Assembly (NCBI RefSeq): GCF_030068445.1
Contig: NZ_JAQPOK010000079.1
Span: forward strand, 30,894-94,893
Direction of reading: 5' to 3'
Length of the DNA: 64,000 nucleotides
DNA from: Roseofilum halophilum BLCC-M91
Lineage (GTDB): Bacteria; Cyanobacteriota; Cyanobacteriia; Cyanobacteriales; Desertifilaceae
Shown: one piece after another, positions 47,857 to 56,542 of the stretch
Numbering within the stretch: position 1 is the first letter of the stretch
Layout of the letters: every line of letters starts with the position of its first letter
Made by a program: the position numbers and the translations under genes
Notes under the pieces: model-generated
Database searches by the model: none
What the model was told of the DNA's origin: nothing
Seen by the model: the letters and a program-made list of their open reading frames with translations, nothing else

Positions 47857-49650
47857 ATGCTCTTAACCAAGTCCCATGTCATTCCCACAACCCACACAAC
47901 AGAACGCACCATTGGGCGTAACTACCAAGGGTTAATCCTCCTCCTCCTCATTACCCTCGGCTTGATAGGGGGGATTGGTACTCGGTTAGTACATCTGCAA
48001 CTGATCCAAGGCAAAACCTACGAGCAAGAAGCCAAAAACAACCGGATTCGGGTGATTCCTAAACACCCCGGAAGAGGTAAAATTCTCGATCGCCATGGCA
48101 AAATTCTGGCCGGTAGTAGTCTGTCCCACTCCGTCTACCTTTGGCCCCTCGCCAGCCGGAAAACCGAATGGCCCACCACCCTCAAACGGCTCTCGGAAAT
48201 CCTCAACATTCCTGAATCGGAAATCCAAAGCCGTCTCGATCAAGCCGAATATAGCTCTCCCTACTTGTTGCGGATTGCCAGAGGACTCACCCCCGAAGAA
48301 GTCACTGCCCTAGCCGAATATAGCCGGGAACTTGAAGGTATAGAAGTCGATGTGGAAGCAGCGCGAGAATATCCTTATAAAGAAGTCGCTTCCCATGTTT
48401 TAGGCTATACCGGAGAAATCAACGAAGAAGACTTAGAGAAAACAGAAAATGAAGGCTATCGCCTCGGCGATATTGTCGGGCAAATGGGCATTGAAGCCGC
48501 CCTAGAAGAAGAATTGCGGGGAGGATGGGGCGGTCGAGAAGTAGAAGTAGACAGCAAAGGGCAAGTGGTACGCATCCTCGACCATAAAGCCGCTCAAGCG
48601 GGGGATGATGTGCGCTTAACCCTGGATTTAGACCTGCAAATGGCGGCAGAAGCAGCACTAGGGAATACGAAAGGGGCGATCGTGGCCATGAATCCCCAAA
48701 ATGGCGAAGTCCTAGCCATGGCTAGTAATCCCAAATTTGACCCCAACATCTTCTCTGGACGCATTAGCGAAGAACAATGGAAAGAAGTACAAGGTAAAGA
48801 CCATCCCTTCGTTAACCGCGCCATACAAGGCTTTCCCCCCGCTTCTACCTTCAAAATTGTCACCACCGCAGCAGCGATCGAATCCGGGATCTTCTCCCCC
48901 TACACCGTTTTGGGAACCTATCCCTATGTTCAGGTTGGCGGAATTAAATTCTGGGACTGGAACCGGGCCGGGTTTGGGCCATTAGACTTCACAGGAGCCA
49001 TGGCCTGGAGTAGTGATACCTTTTTCTATCAAATTGCCCAAGGCATTGGCGGCGAAATCCTAATTGACTGGACAAGACGATTTGGATTTGGGCGCAAAAC
49101 AGGGATTGAACTACACCGAGAAGAAGCCGCCGGATTGGTCGCCGATGATGCTTGGAAGCGAGAAAATATCGGCTATGAGTGGTTTGCCGGAGATACGGTG
49201 AATATGTCGATTGGCCAAGGGTTTTTATTGTCTTCTCCTCTACAAGTCGCCGTTATGTTTGCAGTGGTGGCCAATGGGGGAGATTTAGTGAAACCTCACT
49301 TGGTGAAACAAGAGGGAGAAGACCATATTTGGCGCGAGTCTTTAGGTCTAAGTCCCATTACAGTTCAAATCTTGCAAGATGGCCTGCGTCAAGTGGTGAG
49401 TGCGGGAACGGGAGGGGTAATGAATAGCCTTTCGTTACCCATTAATGCGGGTAAGACGGGGACGGCTGAAGATCCCCCCCGTTTATCCCATGCTTGGTAT
49501 GGGGGCTATGCTCCTTTAAACAATCCGGAAGTGGTAATTGTGGCGTTCGGGGAAAACTCTGGAGGAGGTGGCGGTAAATTTGCTGCGCCAAAAGTACGTC
49601 AGGTGATGCAAGCCTATTTTGAACTCAAGAAACAGCGTCAAGCCCAGTAA
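47857..49650 (+). CDS. mrdA: Penicillin-binding protein 2 (transpeptidase)
   Basis: About 597 residues. One N-terminal membrane helix (GLILLLLITLGLIGGIGTRL) is followed by the PBP dimerisation domain and transpeptidase domain. Motifs: SxxK in PASTFKIV (Ser330 from this start), SSDTFF for the second motif, and KTGTAE for the third. It cross-links peptidoglycan during cell elongation. The ATG at 47857 is preferred over a GTG at 47821 because it lies closer to the membrane helix; this is not certain. Confidence 0.93.
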   Translation: MLLTKSHVIPTTHTTERTIGRNYQGLILLLLITLGLIGGIGTRLVHLQLIQGKTYEQEAKNNRIRVIPKHPGRGKILDRHGKILAGSSLSHSVYLWPLASRKTEWPTTLKRLSEILNIPESEIQSRLDQAEYSSPYLLRIARGLTPEEVTALAEYSRELEGIEVDVEAAREYPYKEVASHVLGYTGEINEEDLEKTENEGYRLGDIVGQMGIEAALEEELRGGWGGREVEVDSKGQVVRILDHKAAQAGDDVRLTLDLDLQMAAEAALGNTKGAIVAMNPQNGEVLAMASNPKFDPNIFSGRISEEQWKEVQGKDHPFVNRAIQGFPPASTFKIVTTAAAIESGIFSPYTVLGTYPYVQVGGIKFWDWNRAGFGPLDFTGAMAWSSDTFFYQIAQGIGGEILIDWTRRFGFGRKTGIELHREEAAGLVADDAWKRENIGYEWFAGDTVNMSIGQGFLLSSPLQVAVMFAVVANGGDLVKPHLVKQEGEDHIWRESLGLSPITVQILQDGLRQVVSAGTGGVMNSLSLPINAGKTGTAEDPPRLSHAWYGGYAPLNNPEVVIVAFGENSGGGGGKFAAPKVRQVMQAYFELKKQRQAQ

Positions 49651-49743
49651 TACCATTTCTATTTGATTTTGCCACAATTGAGCCGAAGTCTAATCCTTTG
49701 GCTTGGTTGGCTTTTTCGGCTGCTTGTTTGGCCTGTTCTAGTA

Positions 49744-49791
49744 GGGTTTACCTATTACCCATTACCCATTACCCATTACCCATTACCGCGC
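49744..49791. repeat. Tandem TTACCCA heptamer repeat
   Basis: TACCTATTACCCATTACCCA and further units, ending ATTACCGCG. This is a short tandem repeat of the cyanobacterial STRR type. Matching arrays lie at 51246-51282 and at the right edge of the window. Confidence 0.85.
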
Positions 49792-49804
49792 GAAGCGCTG
49801 TAAG

Positions 49805-50713
49805 CTATTTCAGCACTTTTTCTAAAGAATCTTTCAAAGTTGAGTATTTAAACTCAAACCCAGCATCTAAGGTTTTCTTCGGTAAAACTTTTTGCCCTTC
49901 TAGCACCACTTTCGCCCCATCTCCTAAAAGCGCATCTAAAACAAAACTGGGTACAGGTAGCCAACTGGGTCGATTGAGAATATTGCCCAGGGTTGCAGCC
50001 AGATCGTTCATCCGCACTGGGTTAGGTGCAGTGGCGTTAAATGGGCCTTGCATTTGGGGTTGACGCAGAGCAACACCAATTAAACTCACCAGGTCATCAA
50101 TATCGATCCAAGAGAACCACTGTTGACCGCTACCAATGGGCCCACCTGCAAACATCTTAAAGGGGGGAATCATTTTGGCAACGGCTCCCCCATCTCCTAC
50201 GACAATGCCAAATCGCAAGATCGCACACCTGACTCCATATTGGCTCACTGCTTGGGCGCTCTGTTCCCATTCCACACACAACTGGCCGAGAAAATCATTT
50301 CCAGCTCCAGAGCTTTCATCAAACTCAGCCGTTTCACTGGTTCCGTAATAGCCAACGGCCGAAGTGTTCACCAACACTTGGGGTTTGGGGTCAGCCATGG
50401 CAATGGCTTCCACCAATTTTTGTGTCCCCAAAATCCGACTATCGCGCAAGATTTGTTTACGCTGTGGAGTCCATCGTTCTTCGGCAATGGGTGCGCCCGC
50501 TAAATTCACTACGGCATCACATCCAGCAATTTTACCTTGCCATGGGCCCCCCTCGGTCACCGAATACCCCACAATTTCCACCCCAGAGGGCCAGATGCGT
50601 TTGGCTTTATCCGGATTCCGAGTTAATACTAAAACTTGCTCTTTTTCAGCCATCAGCCGTTGGACTAGGGCTAGTCCTACAAATCCGGTTGCCCCTGTAA
50701 TTGCTATTTTCAT
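49805..50713 (-). CDS. TIGR01777-family NAD-dependent epimerase-like protein
   Basis: About 302 residues. An N-terminal nucleotide-binding motif ITGATGFVGLALVQRL is followed by VNTSAVGYYG (the SDR Tyr region) and a C-terminal domain with FNATAPNPVRMNDLAATLG and KVLPKKTLDAGFEFKYSTL. This is the YfcH/SulA-like family of extended short-chain dehydrogenases, which affects division in cyanobacteria. The start at MKIAITG (50713) is preferred over a Met three codons earlier. Confidence 0.87.
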   Translation of the reverse strand: MKIAITGATGFVGLALVQRLMAEKEQVLVLTRNPDKAKRIWPSGVEIVGYSVTEGGPWQGKIAGCDAVVNLAGAPIAEERWTPQRKQILRDSRILGTQKLVEAIAMADPKPQVLVNTSAVGYYGTSETAEFDESSGAGNDFLGQLCVEWEQSAQAVSQYGVRCAILRFGIVVGDGGAVAKMIPPFKMFAGGPIGSGQQWFSWIDIDDLVSLIGVALRQPQMQGPFNATAPNPVRMNDLAATLGNILNRPSWLPVPSFVLDALLGDGAKVVLEGQKVLPKKTLDAGFEFKYSTLKDSLEKVLK

Positions 50714-51057
50714 AGGATTCAATGCACAATTAATAAAACTTCACAATTTCCTGGTTGTAGTTATTGTAGTTCAACCCGCGCAAATGTTGAAGAGTTCGAC
50801 AGAATAAATACAGTTTAAAATGCGTAATTTTAAGGTTACCGATCGCCTCGCGAATGGGGAAGAGTGTCCCAAAGTTGTAGAATAATTTTAAGGAAGAGAT
50901 AAAGTTTAGCCAAATTGAACACCCGTAAAATATCGGAAGACAGGAGCCGATTTACGGTTTAAAATAAGAGTTACTATATGTAAATAACTGAAAGAATTTC
51001 AGTTTTTAGCGCAGGAGTGAGAGAGCAAAACGATAAAAATCTAGGGGAGCCGACCTT
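50714..51057. other. 344-bp gap
   Basis: AT-rich intergenic DNA upstream of the short secreted-type frame at 51058. A GGGGAG site stands 9 bases before that ATG. No other gene, repeat or RNA structure is evident. Confidence 0.4.
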
Positions 51058-51207
51058 ATGAACTCTACACTTAAGATTCATCCAATATCAATTTTATGTT
51101 TATTATCCGCGATCGCCGGTCTCTGCTGGCTTGTACCCATCAACCCGCCAGCAGTAGAGGCGAATGACTCTTCTACTCCCATCAGTTATTTGGCGTTTGG
51201 CCGGTGA
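51058..51207 (+). CDS. Short secreted-type peptide or truncated gene (49 aa)
   Basis: ATG with a GGGGAG site upstream, 49 codons, TGA stop. The product has a textbook signal peptide (hydrophobic ISILCLLSAIAGLCWLVP, then PPAVEAN as a possible cleavage site), followed by only about 14 residues. It could be a small exported peptide or the 5' remnant of a longer secreted protein cut off before the TTACCCA array 40 bp downstream. Confidence 0.45.
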   Translation: MNSTLKIHPISILCLLSAIAGLCWLVPINPPAVEANDSSTPISYLAFGR

Positions 51208-51245
51208 TCTGGGAGAGGGAGATAGGGTAATGGGGAGATCGTCAA

Positions 51246-51282
51246 TTACCCATTACCCATTACCCATTACCCATTACCCATT
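51246..51282. repeat. Tandem TTACCCA heptamer repeat
   Basis: About five TTACCCA units directly next to the stop codon of the SLH gene. Same family as the array at 49744. Confidence 0.85.
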
Positions 51283-53424
51283 CTAAGTAGATGCCACCTG
51301 ACTTGAGGTAATGGCGCTCACCCGTCCAGCATCGACTAAAGCTTGATAAATCATGGCTGCGGTTTCGGCGCGGGTTGCTTCATCATTGGGTCGCAAGCGA
51401 TTAGCATTAGGATAGTTAACCACTAATAACTTTTGCAAAGCTCTGGCGATCGCCCCTTGTGCATAGCTCGGAATCTGATCCCGGTCTTCAAAAATACTCA
51501 ACGCAGCCGAGTCACCAACGCCCAAATCCAAACCATTCACCAGAGAAACCAACACATCCGAGCGTTTCACATTAGCGCTCGGATTAAACGTATCGGCGGA
51601 AACTCCGGATAAAAAGCCCGCTCGATAGGCTTGTTGAATCGCATCAGCGGCCCAAAAATCGGCCGCCACATCCTTAAAGTTGACCGGATCGCGTTTGGGT
51701 TGAGGATTAAACACTTTCACCAATAGAGCCGCATATTGGGCGCGATTAATGGAACTATCGGGCCGGAATGTGCCATCTTGAAAGCCGCTAATTAAATCTT
51801 GCTCTAGCAATCCAGTCACAAAGGGGCCAGCCCAGTGACCGACTAAATCGGTAAAGGAATCGGTGGTACTCGAAGAACTGCCGGTTCCGGGGACAATATA
51901 GCGAGAATTAATCGGATCGGCTTCTCCGGTTGCGACTAAGGACTGATAGAGAATAGCGGCCATTTCTGCACGGGTGATGTCTCGTCGGGGATTGAGTAAT
52001 CCCAGGTCGGGATAATTGACAATCATGCCTTTAACGGTTGCCGTAGCCACTTTGGTGGTGGCGTAATTGGGAATATAAGTGCGATCGCGGAACACAAATA
52101 AGGCGCTACTATCGCCCCCGGTTAACTCTAGCCCACTAATTAAGGCTACAATGGCTTCCGTGCGGGTTAAATTCCGACTGGGGCGAAATGTACCATCGGG
52201 ATAACCGGATAAAAAGCCCATGCGTGAAGTTTTGGCGATCGCTGCTGCTCCCCAAAACCGACTAGAAATATCCAAAAAGGCGATCGCCGGCCGTTTAAAA
52301 GGCAAATTAAACGCCTTAGCCAACAAAGCCGCATACTCAGCACGGGTGAGATTATTATTAGGGCGGAATGTACCATCGGGGAATCCACTAATCACCCCTT
52401 TACTGACTAAGGTTTCAATAAATTCTTGTGCCCAATGACCGGCAACATCTCGCAATTGTACGGGTGTGGGAGTCGGGGTGGGAGTCGGGGTTGGGGTCGG
52501 TGTCGGTGTTGGACTCGGCCCAGGGGTTGGCGTGGGAGTCGGTGGAGGAGTAATCACATCACTAGCAATAAACTCAATTAACCCTTTCACCCGATTGGGA
52601 TTCAGTTGATTTCCCGCAGAAATTATCGTCGTAGAAGTAGCATTTTGCAGATCGTATCCCCCATTGCCCTGAAACGTATTACCGCCAGGATCTTGAGCGC
52701 TCCCCAAATCGGGAACCGATTGGGAAATCACCGTTAAACCATCTTCGGTATTATTTTCAATCACATTTTGCCGCAGAACTGGACGAGAGCGATTAGAGGC
52801 TACAATCCCCGCCCGATTATTACTAATGCGATTACTAATAATCACCGGTGCAGCATCATCACTGACGGCAATCCCATACCCCGTTTGTTCGCAGACATTA
52901 CTGCGAATTTCCCCCTTAGAATTTTTGGCCATGGAAATGCCATTGGCATCATTCAACCGGAATAGATTGCCCTCAATTAAAGGATTGGCGCTTCCTGTGG
53001 CAAATACCCCTTCCCGCTTGGATTGAGTAAACGTATTATTGGCGATCGTTGGGGCGGCTGATTCAATCCAAACGGCGGTTCCACGGCTGAGGGGATTGGT
53101 TACACTTACCCCCCGTAATTGGGAATTGGTGTTGAGTCTGAGGGTAATATTTTGACCGGCAAATGTGGGACTAATATAATTGCCACCCCCATTAATGGTA
53201 ATGCCTTGGCCTTTGTTTCCTTCATTGCCTACAATGGCCACGCCAGAAGGAACCGTCAGGGGAAATATTTCCCCACTGGTGCTATTGTAAGTCCCTGCTG
53301 CCAGTTGAATGGTGGTTCCAGAGGGCACATTTTGCAGAGCGCGACTAATGGTTTTGAACGGAGCAGTCGATGCACCAGAATTGCCATCATTACCCGTTGC
53401 GGGGTTGACATACAGAATGCTCAT
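51283..53424 (-). CDS. Right-handed beta-helix (DUF1565-like) protein with six SLH domains
   Basis: A 713-residue protein. The N-terminal ~285 residues have a DUF1565/beta-helix pattern (LYVNPATGNDGNSGAS, then repeating NNTF, EGNLF, IISNRISNN turns). A Pro-Thr repeat linker lies at about 292-322. Six S-layer homology units follow in two triplets (about 325-505 and 525-705), each with a DVAGHWA-like start and a GF.DGTFRP core. SLH triplets normally bind the cell wall, so this should be a surface protein. No signal peptide is visible at the annotated start, which is odd. The last codons adjoin a TTACCCA array. Confidence 0.88.
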   Translation of the reverse strand: MSILYVNPATGNDGNSGASTAPFKTISRALQNVPSGTTIQLAAGTYNSTSGEIFPLTVPSGVAIVGNEGNKGQGITINGGGNYISPTFAGQNITLRLNTNSQLRGVSVTNPLSRGTAVWIESAAPTIANNTFTQSKREGVFATGSANPLIEGNLFRLNDANGISMAKNSKGEIRSNVCEQTGYGIAVSDDAAPVIISNRISNNRAGIVASNRSRPVLRQNVIENNTEDGLTVISQSVPDLGSAQDPGGNTFQGNGGYDLQNATSTTIISAGNQLNPNRVKGLIEFIASDVITPPPTPTPTPGPSPTPTPTPTPTPTPTPTPVQLRDVAGHWAQEFIETLVSKGVISGFPDGTFRPNNNLTRAEYAALLAKAFNLPFKRPAIAFLDISSRFWGAAAIAKTSRMGFLSGYPDGTFRPSRNLTRTEAIVALISGLELTGGDSSALFVFRDRTYIPNYATTKVATATVKGMIVNYPDLGLLNPRRDITRAEMAAILYQSLVATGEADPINSRYIVPGTGSSSSTTDSFTDLVGHWAGPFVTGLLEQDLISGFQDGTFRPDSSINRAQYAALLVKVFNPQPKRDPVNFKDVAADFWAADAIQQAYRAGFLSGVSADTFNPSANVKRSDVLVSLVNGLDLGVGDSAALSIFEDRDQIPSYAQGAIARALQKLLVVNYPNANRLRPNDEATRAETAAMIYQALVDAGRVSAITSSQVAST

Positions 53425-53600
53425 AGGTGTCAGGTTAAAGAGTACAGTTAAGAAGTACAGACAACCCTATCGAGGAATCGTCTGGGGTGAATATGGCCAT
53501 TCTACAGGGGCGATCGCGCTTTAGGGTTGGAAAATTAGGGTATAGGTGCGTACTCTTGCCCATGGTGAAGCGAAAGAAGATCATTTCAATTTAATCCAAA

Positions 53601-53915
53601 ATGGTGACTACTGTTATTTGTCTCAATTTACTGATTTCTGTCTTTTGTCTGTGGTTGGCTTGGCGCATTGGGCGACTGAGGAAGCGATTAGCCCGGATTG
53701 CCGATGTTTTGATTATGGCAGAAAAGCGCACCGATCGCGTTCTCTTTGATGCCCCTAATCAAATTATCCGAGGACAACGGGGAACTCGGTGGGCACGACA
53801 ACGGTATGCTCTGTTGGCTCAACAATGGGCACAGGTGGAAAGATTGTTATCTATTTTAAGCTTAGTTCTGGGAATTTGGCGCAGACGCTCTAGACATCAG
53901 CGCCAGGTTAGGTAA
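53601..53915 (+). CDS. Small membrane protein of unknown function
   Basis: A 104-residue protein with one N-terminal membrane helix (VICLNLLISVFCLWLAW), then a basic helical region and a second weaker hydrophobic patch (LLSILSLVLGIW). It comes before the YtxH- and DUF948-like genes in the same direction, a trio I associate with cyanobacterial envelope or stress proteins. I cannot assign a function. Confidence 0.65.
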   Translation: MVTTVICLNLLISVFCLWLAWRIGRLRKRLARIADVLIMAEKRTDRVLFDAPNQIIRGQRGTRWARQRYALLAQQWAQVERLLSILSLVLGIWRRRSRHQRQVR

Positions 53916-54019
53916 GATATGGGGTAAGTCAATGAGCGTACTTGTGGCTCTCATCCCAGGTGATGCACAGTAATGGCTCGTGGAACATGGTTTACTCTGA
54001 TGAGGATACTGGCAAGGAT

Positions 54020-54436
54020 ATGTCTAACAAGCAATCGGGACGGTTTATTGGGGGTTTGTTGTTGGGGACAGCAGTGGGAGTGGTGACGGGAATTTTGATG
54101 GCTCCCCGTAGCGGACAACAAACTCGGAAGATTTTGAAAAAGTCGGTTGCTGCACTACCAGATTTAGCCGAAGATATTTCGACAAGTGTGCAGTTTCAGG
54201 CCGATCGCCTGGGAGAGTCTACTAAAGATGGTTGGGAAGATACCCTGATTCGACTGCGGGAGGCGATCGCTGCTGGAGTGGAAGCAGGGTTGCGCGAGCA
54301 AGAAGGTCGATCCATGGCCTCTCGTCCGTTGCATAATGAAGAAGAGAGTGTAGATCCCGATCCAGATGAGTCTTTTACCCAGGAATTTAAGTCCTCAGAA
54401 GGCTCAACTTATAATAATTCCCTGGATTTACCATAG
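54020..54436 (+). CDS. YtxH-like membrane-anchored protein
   Basis: About 138 residues from MSNKQSG. The N-terminal membrane segment FIGGLLLGTAVGVVTGILMA is followed by PRSGQQTRKILKKS, which is the YtxH family signature, and a long amphipathic helical region. Starts further upstream (53987 or 53963) are possible. The ATG at 54020 is preferred because AAGGA precedes it and related proteins start the same way. Function unknown; family members respond to general stress. Confidence 0.75.
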   Translation: MSNKQSGRFIGGLLLGTAVGVVTGILMAPRSGQQTRKILKKSVAALPDLAEDISTSVQFQADRLGESTKDGWEDTLIRLREAIAAGVEAGLREQEGRSMASRPLHNEEESVDPDPDESFTQEFKSSEGSTYNNSLDLP

Positions 54437-54492
54437 CTTGAGATTTATTTGCCTATTGCCTTTTGCCTTTTTCCTATTGCCTTTTTTTATTT

Positions 54493-54954
54493 GTGATCGA
54501 CCCCCTGTTTTGGTTAGGATTATCTATTCTTCTAGTAGCGGTTAGCTTAACAGCCGTATTGATTGTTGCAGTGCCAGCCGTCAAAGAATTGGCTAGAGCG
54601 GCTCGTTCTGCGGAAAAATTGTTTGATACTCTGAGCCGGGAATTGCCCCCAACTCTAGAATCTATCCGCTTAACGGGAATTGAAATTAGTGACTTAACGG
54701 ATGATGTGTCTCAGGGAGTTCAACGAGCCTCGAAAGTAGCCAAACAACTGGATCGGGGCATAGAAACTGCCCGCGAACAAGCTAAAGGGGTACAAGGGAC
54801 AACCCGCAGTGTGTTTACGGGGCTGAAAGTGGCTTGGAAACGATTCAAACAACCCAACAGTTCTAGTAAAGCAGATGATGCGATCGCCAACACAGATCGC
54901 CCCTCCCTCCCCTCAAGCGACAATCAACGCTATGGAAGCACTCGACGCAAATGA
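54493..54954 (+). CDS. DUF948-like membrane protein
   Basis: About 153 residues from GTG 54493. The N-terminal helix LFWLGLSILLVAVSLTAVLI is followed by a coiled-coil-like region (SAEKLFDTLSRELPPTLES, ISDLTDDVSQGVQRASKVAK). The DNA before the GTG is a TTGCCTTTT-type repeat and is unlikely to be coding. The stop codon TGA is the first part of the ATGACGAATCAGAAACTAGG unit that recurs in the toxin-antitoxin island. The island therefore begins exactly at this gene's end and may have trimmed it. Confidence 0.75.
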   Translation: MIDPLFWLGLSILLVAVSLTAVLIVAVPAVKELARAARSAEKLFDTLSRELPPTLESIRLTGIEISDLTDDVSQGVQRASKVAKQLDRGIETAREQAKGVQGTTRSVFTGLKVAWKRFKQPNSSSKADDAIANTDRPSLPSSDNQRYGSTRRK

Positions 54955-55021
54955 CGAATCAGAAACTAGGGGTTAAGATTGAGCGCGATCGCTCGTTGCC
55001 GATGGAACGAGAGCCAATAGA

Positions 55022-55093
55022 ATGAAAATTTTGCTAGATACGGATATTTGTATTTACACTATCGCCACCCGCGCCAAGAAACCAGGTTTCTGA
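55022..55093 (+). pseudogene. vapC remnant: 23-codon in-frame fusion of both ends
   Basis: The first 14 codons (MKILLDTDICIYTI) match the start of the vapC at 60557 together with its upstream sequence from about 54951. The frame then jumps straight to IATRAKKPGF and a stop, matching the 3' end of that gene and the repeat unit. The central ~98 codons with the catalytic residues are gone. The deletion keeps the frame. Confidence 0.75.
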
Positions 55094-55140
55094 TTTGACC
55101 TCGATAGGAGGCAGCATCCCCAGGGAGAAACCCGGTTTCT
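55061..55140. repeat. Island repeat, copy 1 (full)
   Basis: An ~82-bp unit starting CGATCGCCACCCGCGC-like, with inverted ends AGAAACC(A/G)GGTTTCT and AGAAACCCGGTTTCT around a conserved core (GACCTCGATAGGAGGCAGCA). Full copies are also at 57686, 58537, 59157 and 60193. Confidence 0.85.
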
Positions 55141-55201
55141 AAATCTTATGACGGATCAGAAACTAGGGGTTAAGATAGGATCAAGTGAATTGAGTACAAC
55201 T

Positions 55202-55465
55202 ATGTCAAACTATACGATCGCTTTATCTGAGGAAACTTACCACTCCCTGCTAGAAGTTGTCGAAAAACAAGGCATGACTCCTGAAGCTTGGATAGTGGCT
55301 CAACTTCCTAAACCCCAGCCGGAAGAGCCACCTTTATGGGAAAAAATAGATGATTTAATTGGGGCTATTGAGAGTAGCGCAGAGCCTCATCATGAGTTTA
55401 CGCCAACTGATTTTGGGGAACAGATTGCCAGAAAATTATCTAAACAAGGACTACACAGACCATGA
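55202..55465 (+). CDS. VapB-like antitoxin
   Basis: An 87-residue protein from MSNYTIALSEETYHSL. The first ~45 residues are nearly identical to those of the antitoxins at 56917 and 60336, while the rest (PPLWEKIDDLIGAIESSAEP onwards) differs. The upstream in-frame Met at 55148 belongs to the island repeat and is less likely. It overlaps the truncated toxin by 4 bp (ATGA), so translation is coupled. Confidence 0.75.
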   Translation: MSNYTIALSEETYHSLLEVVEKQGMTPEAWIVAQLPKPQPEEPPLWEKIDDLIGAIESSAEPHHEFTPTDFGEQIARKLSKQGLHRP

Positions 55466-55728
55466 TTTTAGTTGACACCGGGCCTCTCATTGCTCTAATT
55501 GATAAAAGCCAGGGAGAAGTCCATGTTCGATGTGTGGCAACTTACAAAACCCTAACTGAGCCTCTCTTAACAACATGGCCTTGTTTTACTGAAGCAATGT
55601 ATTTCTTATTAGAATTACGAGGTTGGTCAGCACAAGCAATCTTATGGAATTTCATCAAGAGAAAAGCTTTATTTCTTTGGAGAAACCCGGTTTCTAAATC
55701 CTCGCTAAAAAATCCTGGTAAGTTATAA
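55462..55728 (+). pseudogene. 3'-truncated PIN-domain toxin (VapC-like)
   Basis: The N-terminal part is a normal PIN toxin start (MILVDTGPLIALIDKSQGEV) with the conserved acidic Asp5, and CFTEAMYFLLELRGW. After KALFLW the frame runs into the right half of the island repeat (RNPVSKSSLKNPGKL), so the C-terminal half with the remaining acidic residues is lost. It is probably inactive. The neighbouring antitoxin is intact. Confidence 0.75.
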
Positions 55729-55849
55729 TTTTTGTACCGGCAAATTCCCCTAAAGTTAATAAATCTGCATCTCCTGTAATCAGGAAACTAATCCAAAGAT
55801 TAGTATCGATAATAACTTTAACGGGCTGATTGTTGAGCATAGATTTCAC
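55694..55849 (-). pseudogene. PIN toxin with 270-bp in-frame internal deletion
   Basis: A 51-codon frame that equals the intact toxin at 59237-59662 minus 90 codons. The two ends of the missing part in the intact gene are both AATCAGGAAA (59321-59330 and 59591-59600); only one copy remains here (55778-55787). This shows deletion between 10-bp direct repeats. The product keeps VIIDTNLWISFL and FLITGDADLLTL but lacks the middle of the fold. Confidence 0.8.
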
Positions 55850-56054
55850 TTCTTACTGCTTCAACTTCTTGAGTGATTGTATCTAGGGATAGTTCATCCG
55901 TTTTGAAAGACTCTAAAAGAGCAGTTAATTTACTATCTAACAATTCTCTAGCCAGTTCTTGACTTAATTGTAGTTTTTCGGGTTCGGGAAGTTGTTTGAC
56001 CAAGGTTAAAACTTGCTCAAAGTTGAGGGAGAGTTGATATTGAGTTGGAGTCAT
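55818..56054 (-). CDS. Antitoxin paired with the deleted PIN toxin
   Basis: A 78-residue protein, almost identical to the antitoxin at 59631 (one residue seen to differ, LDTITQ versus LETITQ). It has a helical Leu/Glu-rich sequence (LTLVKQLPEPEKLQLSQELA) of the type seen before COG1569 PIN toxins. It overlaps its deleted toxin by 32 bp. With no full toxin it is an orphan antitoxin, able perhaps to cross-neutralise the intact copy. Confidence 0.75.
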   Translation of the reverse strand: MTPTQYQLSLNFEQVLTLVKQLPEPEKLQLSQELARELLDSKLTALLESFKTDELSLDTITQEVEAVRSEIYAQQSAR

Positions 56055-56095
56055 AGTTTCCGAGGATGGAGGGTACAGCCATATTCTAACTCAAG

Positions 56096-56130
56096 CGATC
56101 GCCACCCGCGCAAAGAAACCGGGTTTCTGA
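56096..56130. repeat. Island repeat, left half
   Basis: GCGATCGCCACCCGCGCAAA followed by GAAACCGGGTTTCTGA, then unrelated sequence. A half copy ending after the first inverted arm. Confidence 0.75.
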
Positions 56131-56167
56131 GGGAAGCGGCGATCGCTCCTCACGTCAGTTCATAACT

Positions 56168-56542
56168 TCATCGAATTGGCAGCTTACGAATACGCACCGA
56201 ATCATCATTAATCGTAACTGCCGCACCTTCTGTGAGTTCTGTTTCCACAGTAGGTAAAACATCTAGGAGTTTTTGAGTGACTAAATCGGGTTTTACAGAA
56301 GACAACCGTAATGTTATTAGGCTAGGGAGTCCGTAGTTGCCGAGAGCAACCAGCATAGAAAAATCTAAGTCTTGGGTTAAAATCACTCTATCTTGTACCC
56401 TCGCCAGTTCCAAAATCTCGGCATCAGCAGCAGTCGCAGGTAATAAATCTGTGGTGCGTACTATGTCGTAGCCCTGTGCTTTTAAGGCTGCAACTGTCAC
56501 AGGAGAAATATGAACATCGGCAATTAAACGTAGATGACTCAT
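56168..56542 (-). CDS. DUF5615-like PIN-fold toxin
   Basis: A 124-residue protein: LIADVHISPVTVAALKAQGYD and VILTQDLDFSMLVALG. The conserved Asp residues and the D.DF motif are typical of the DUF5615/Mut7-C-like nuclease family, paired with DUF433 antitoxins. The start overlaps the antitoxin stop by 4 bp. The gene appears intact. Confidence 0.83.
   Translation of the reverse strand: MSHLRLIADVHISPVTVAALKAQGYDIVRTTDLLPATAADAEILELARVQDRVILTQDLDFSMLVALGNYGLPSLITLRLSSVKPDLVTQKLLDVLPTVETELTEGAAVTINDDSVRIRKLPIR

Noticed and set aside
52440..52545. GGGGTTGGGGTCGG-type repeat considered as a mobile element
   Set aside because: It encodes the Pro-Thr linker of the SLH protein and is explained by the protein sequence.
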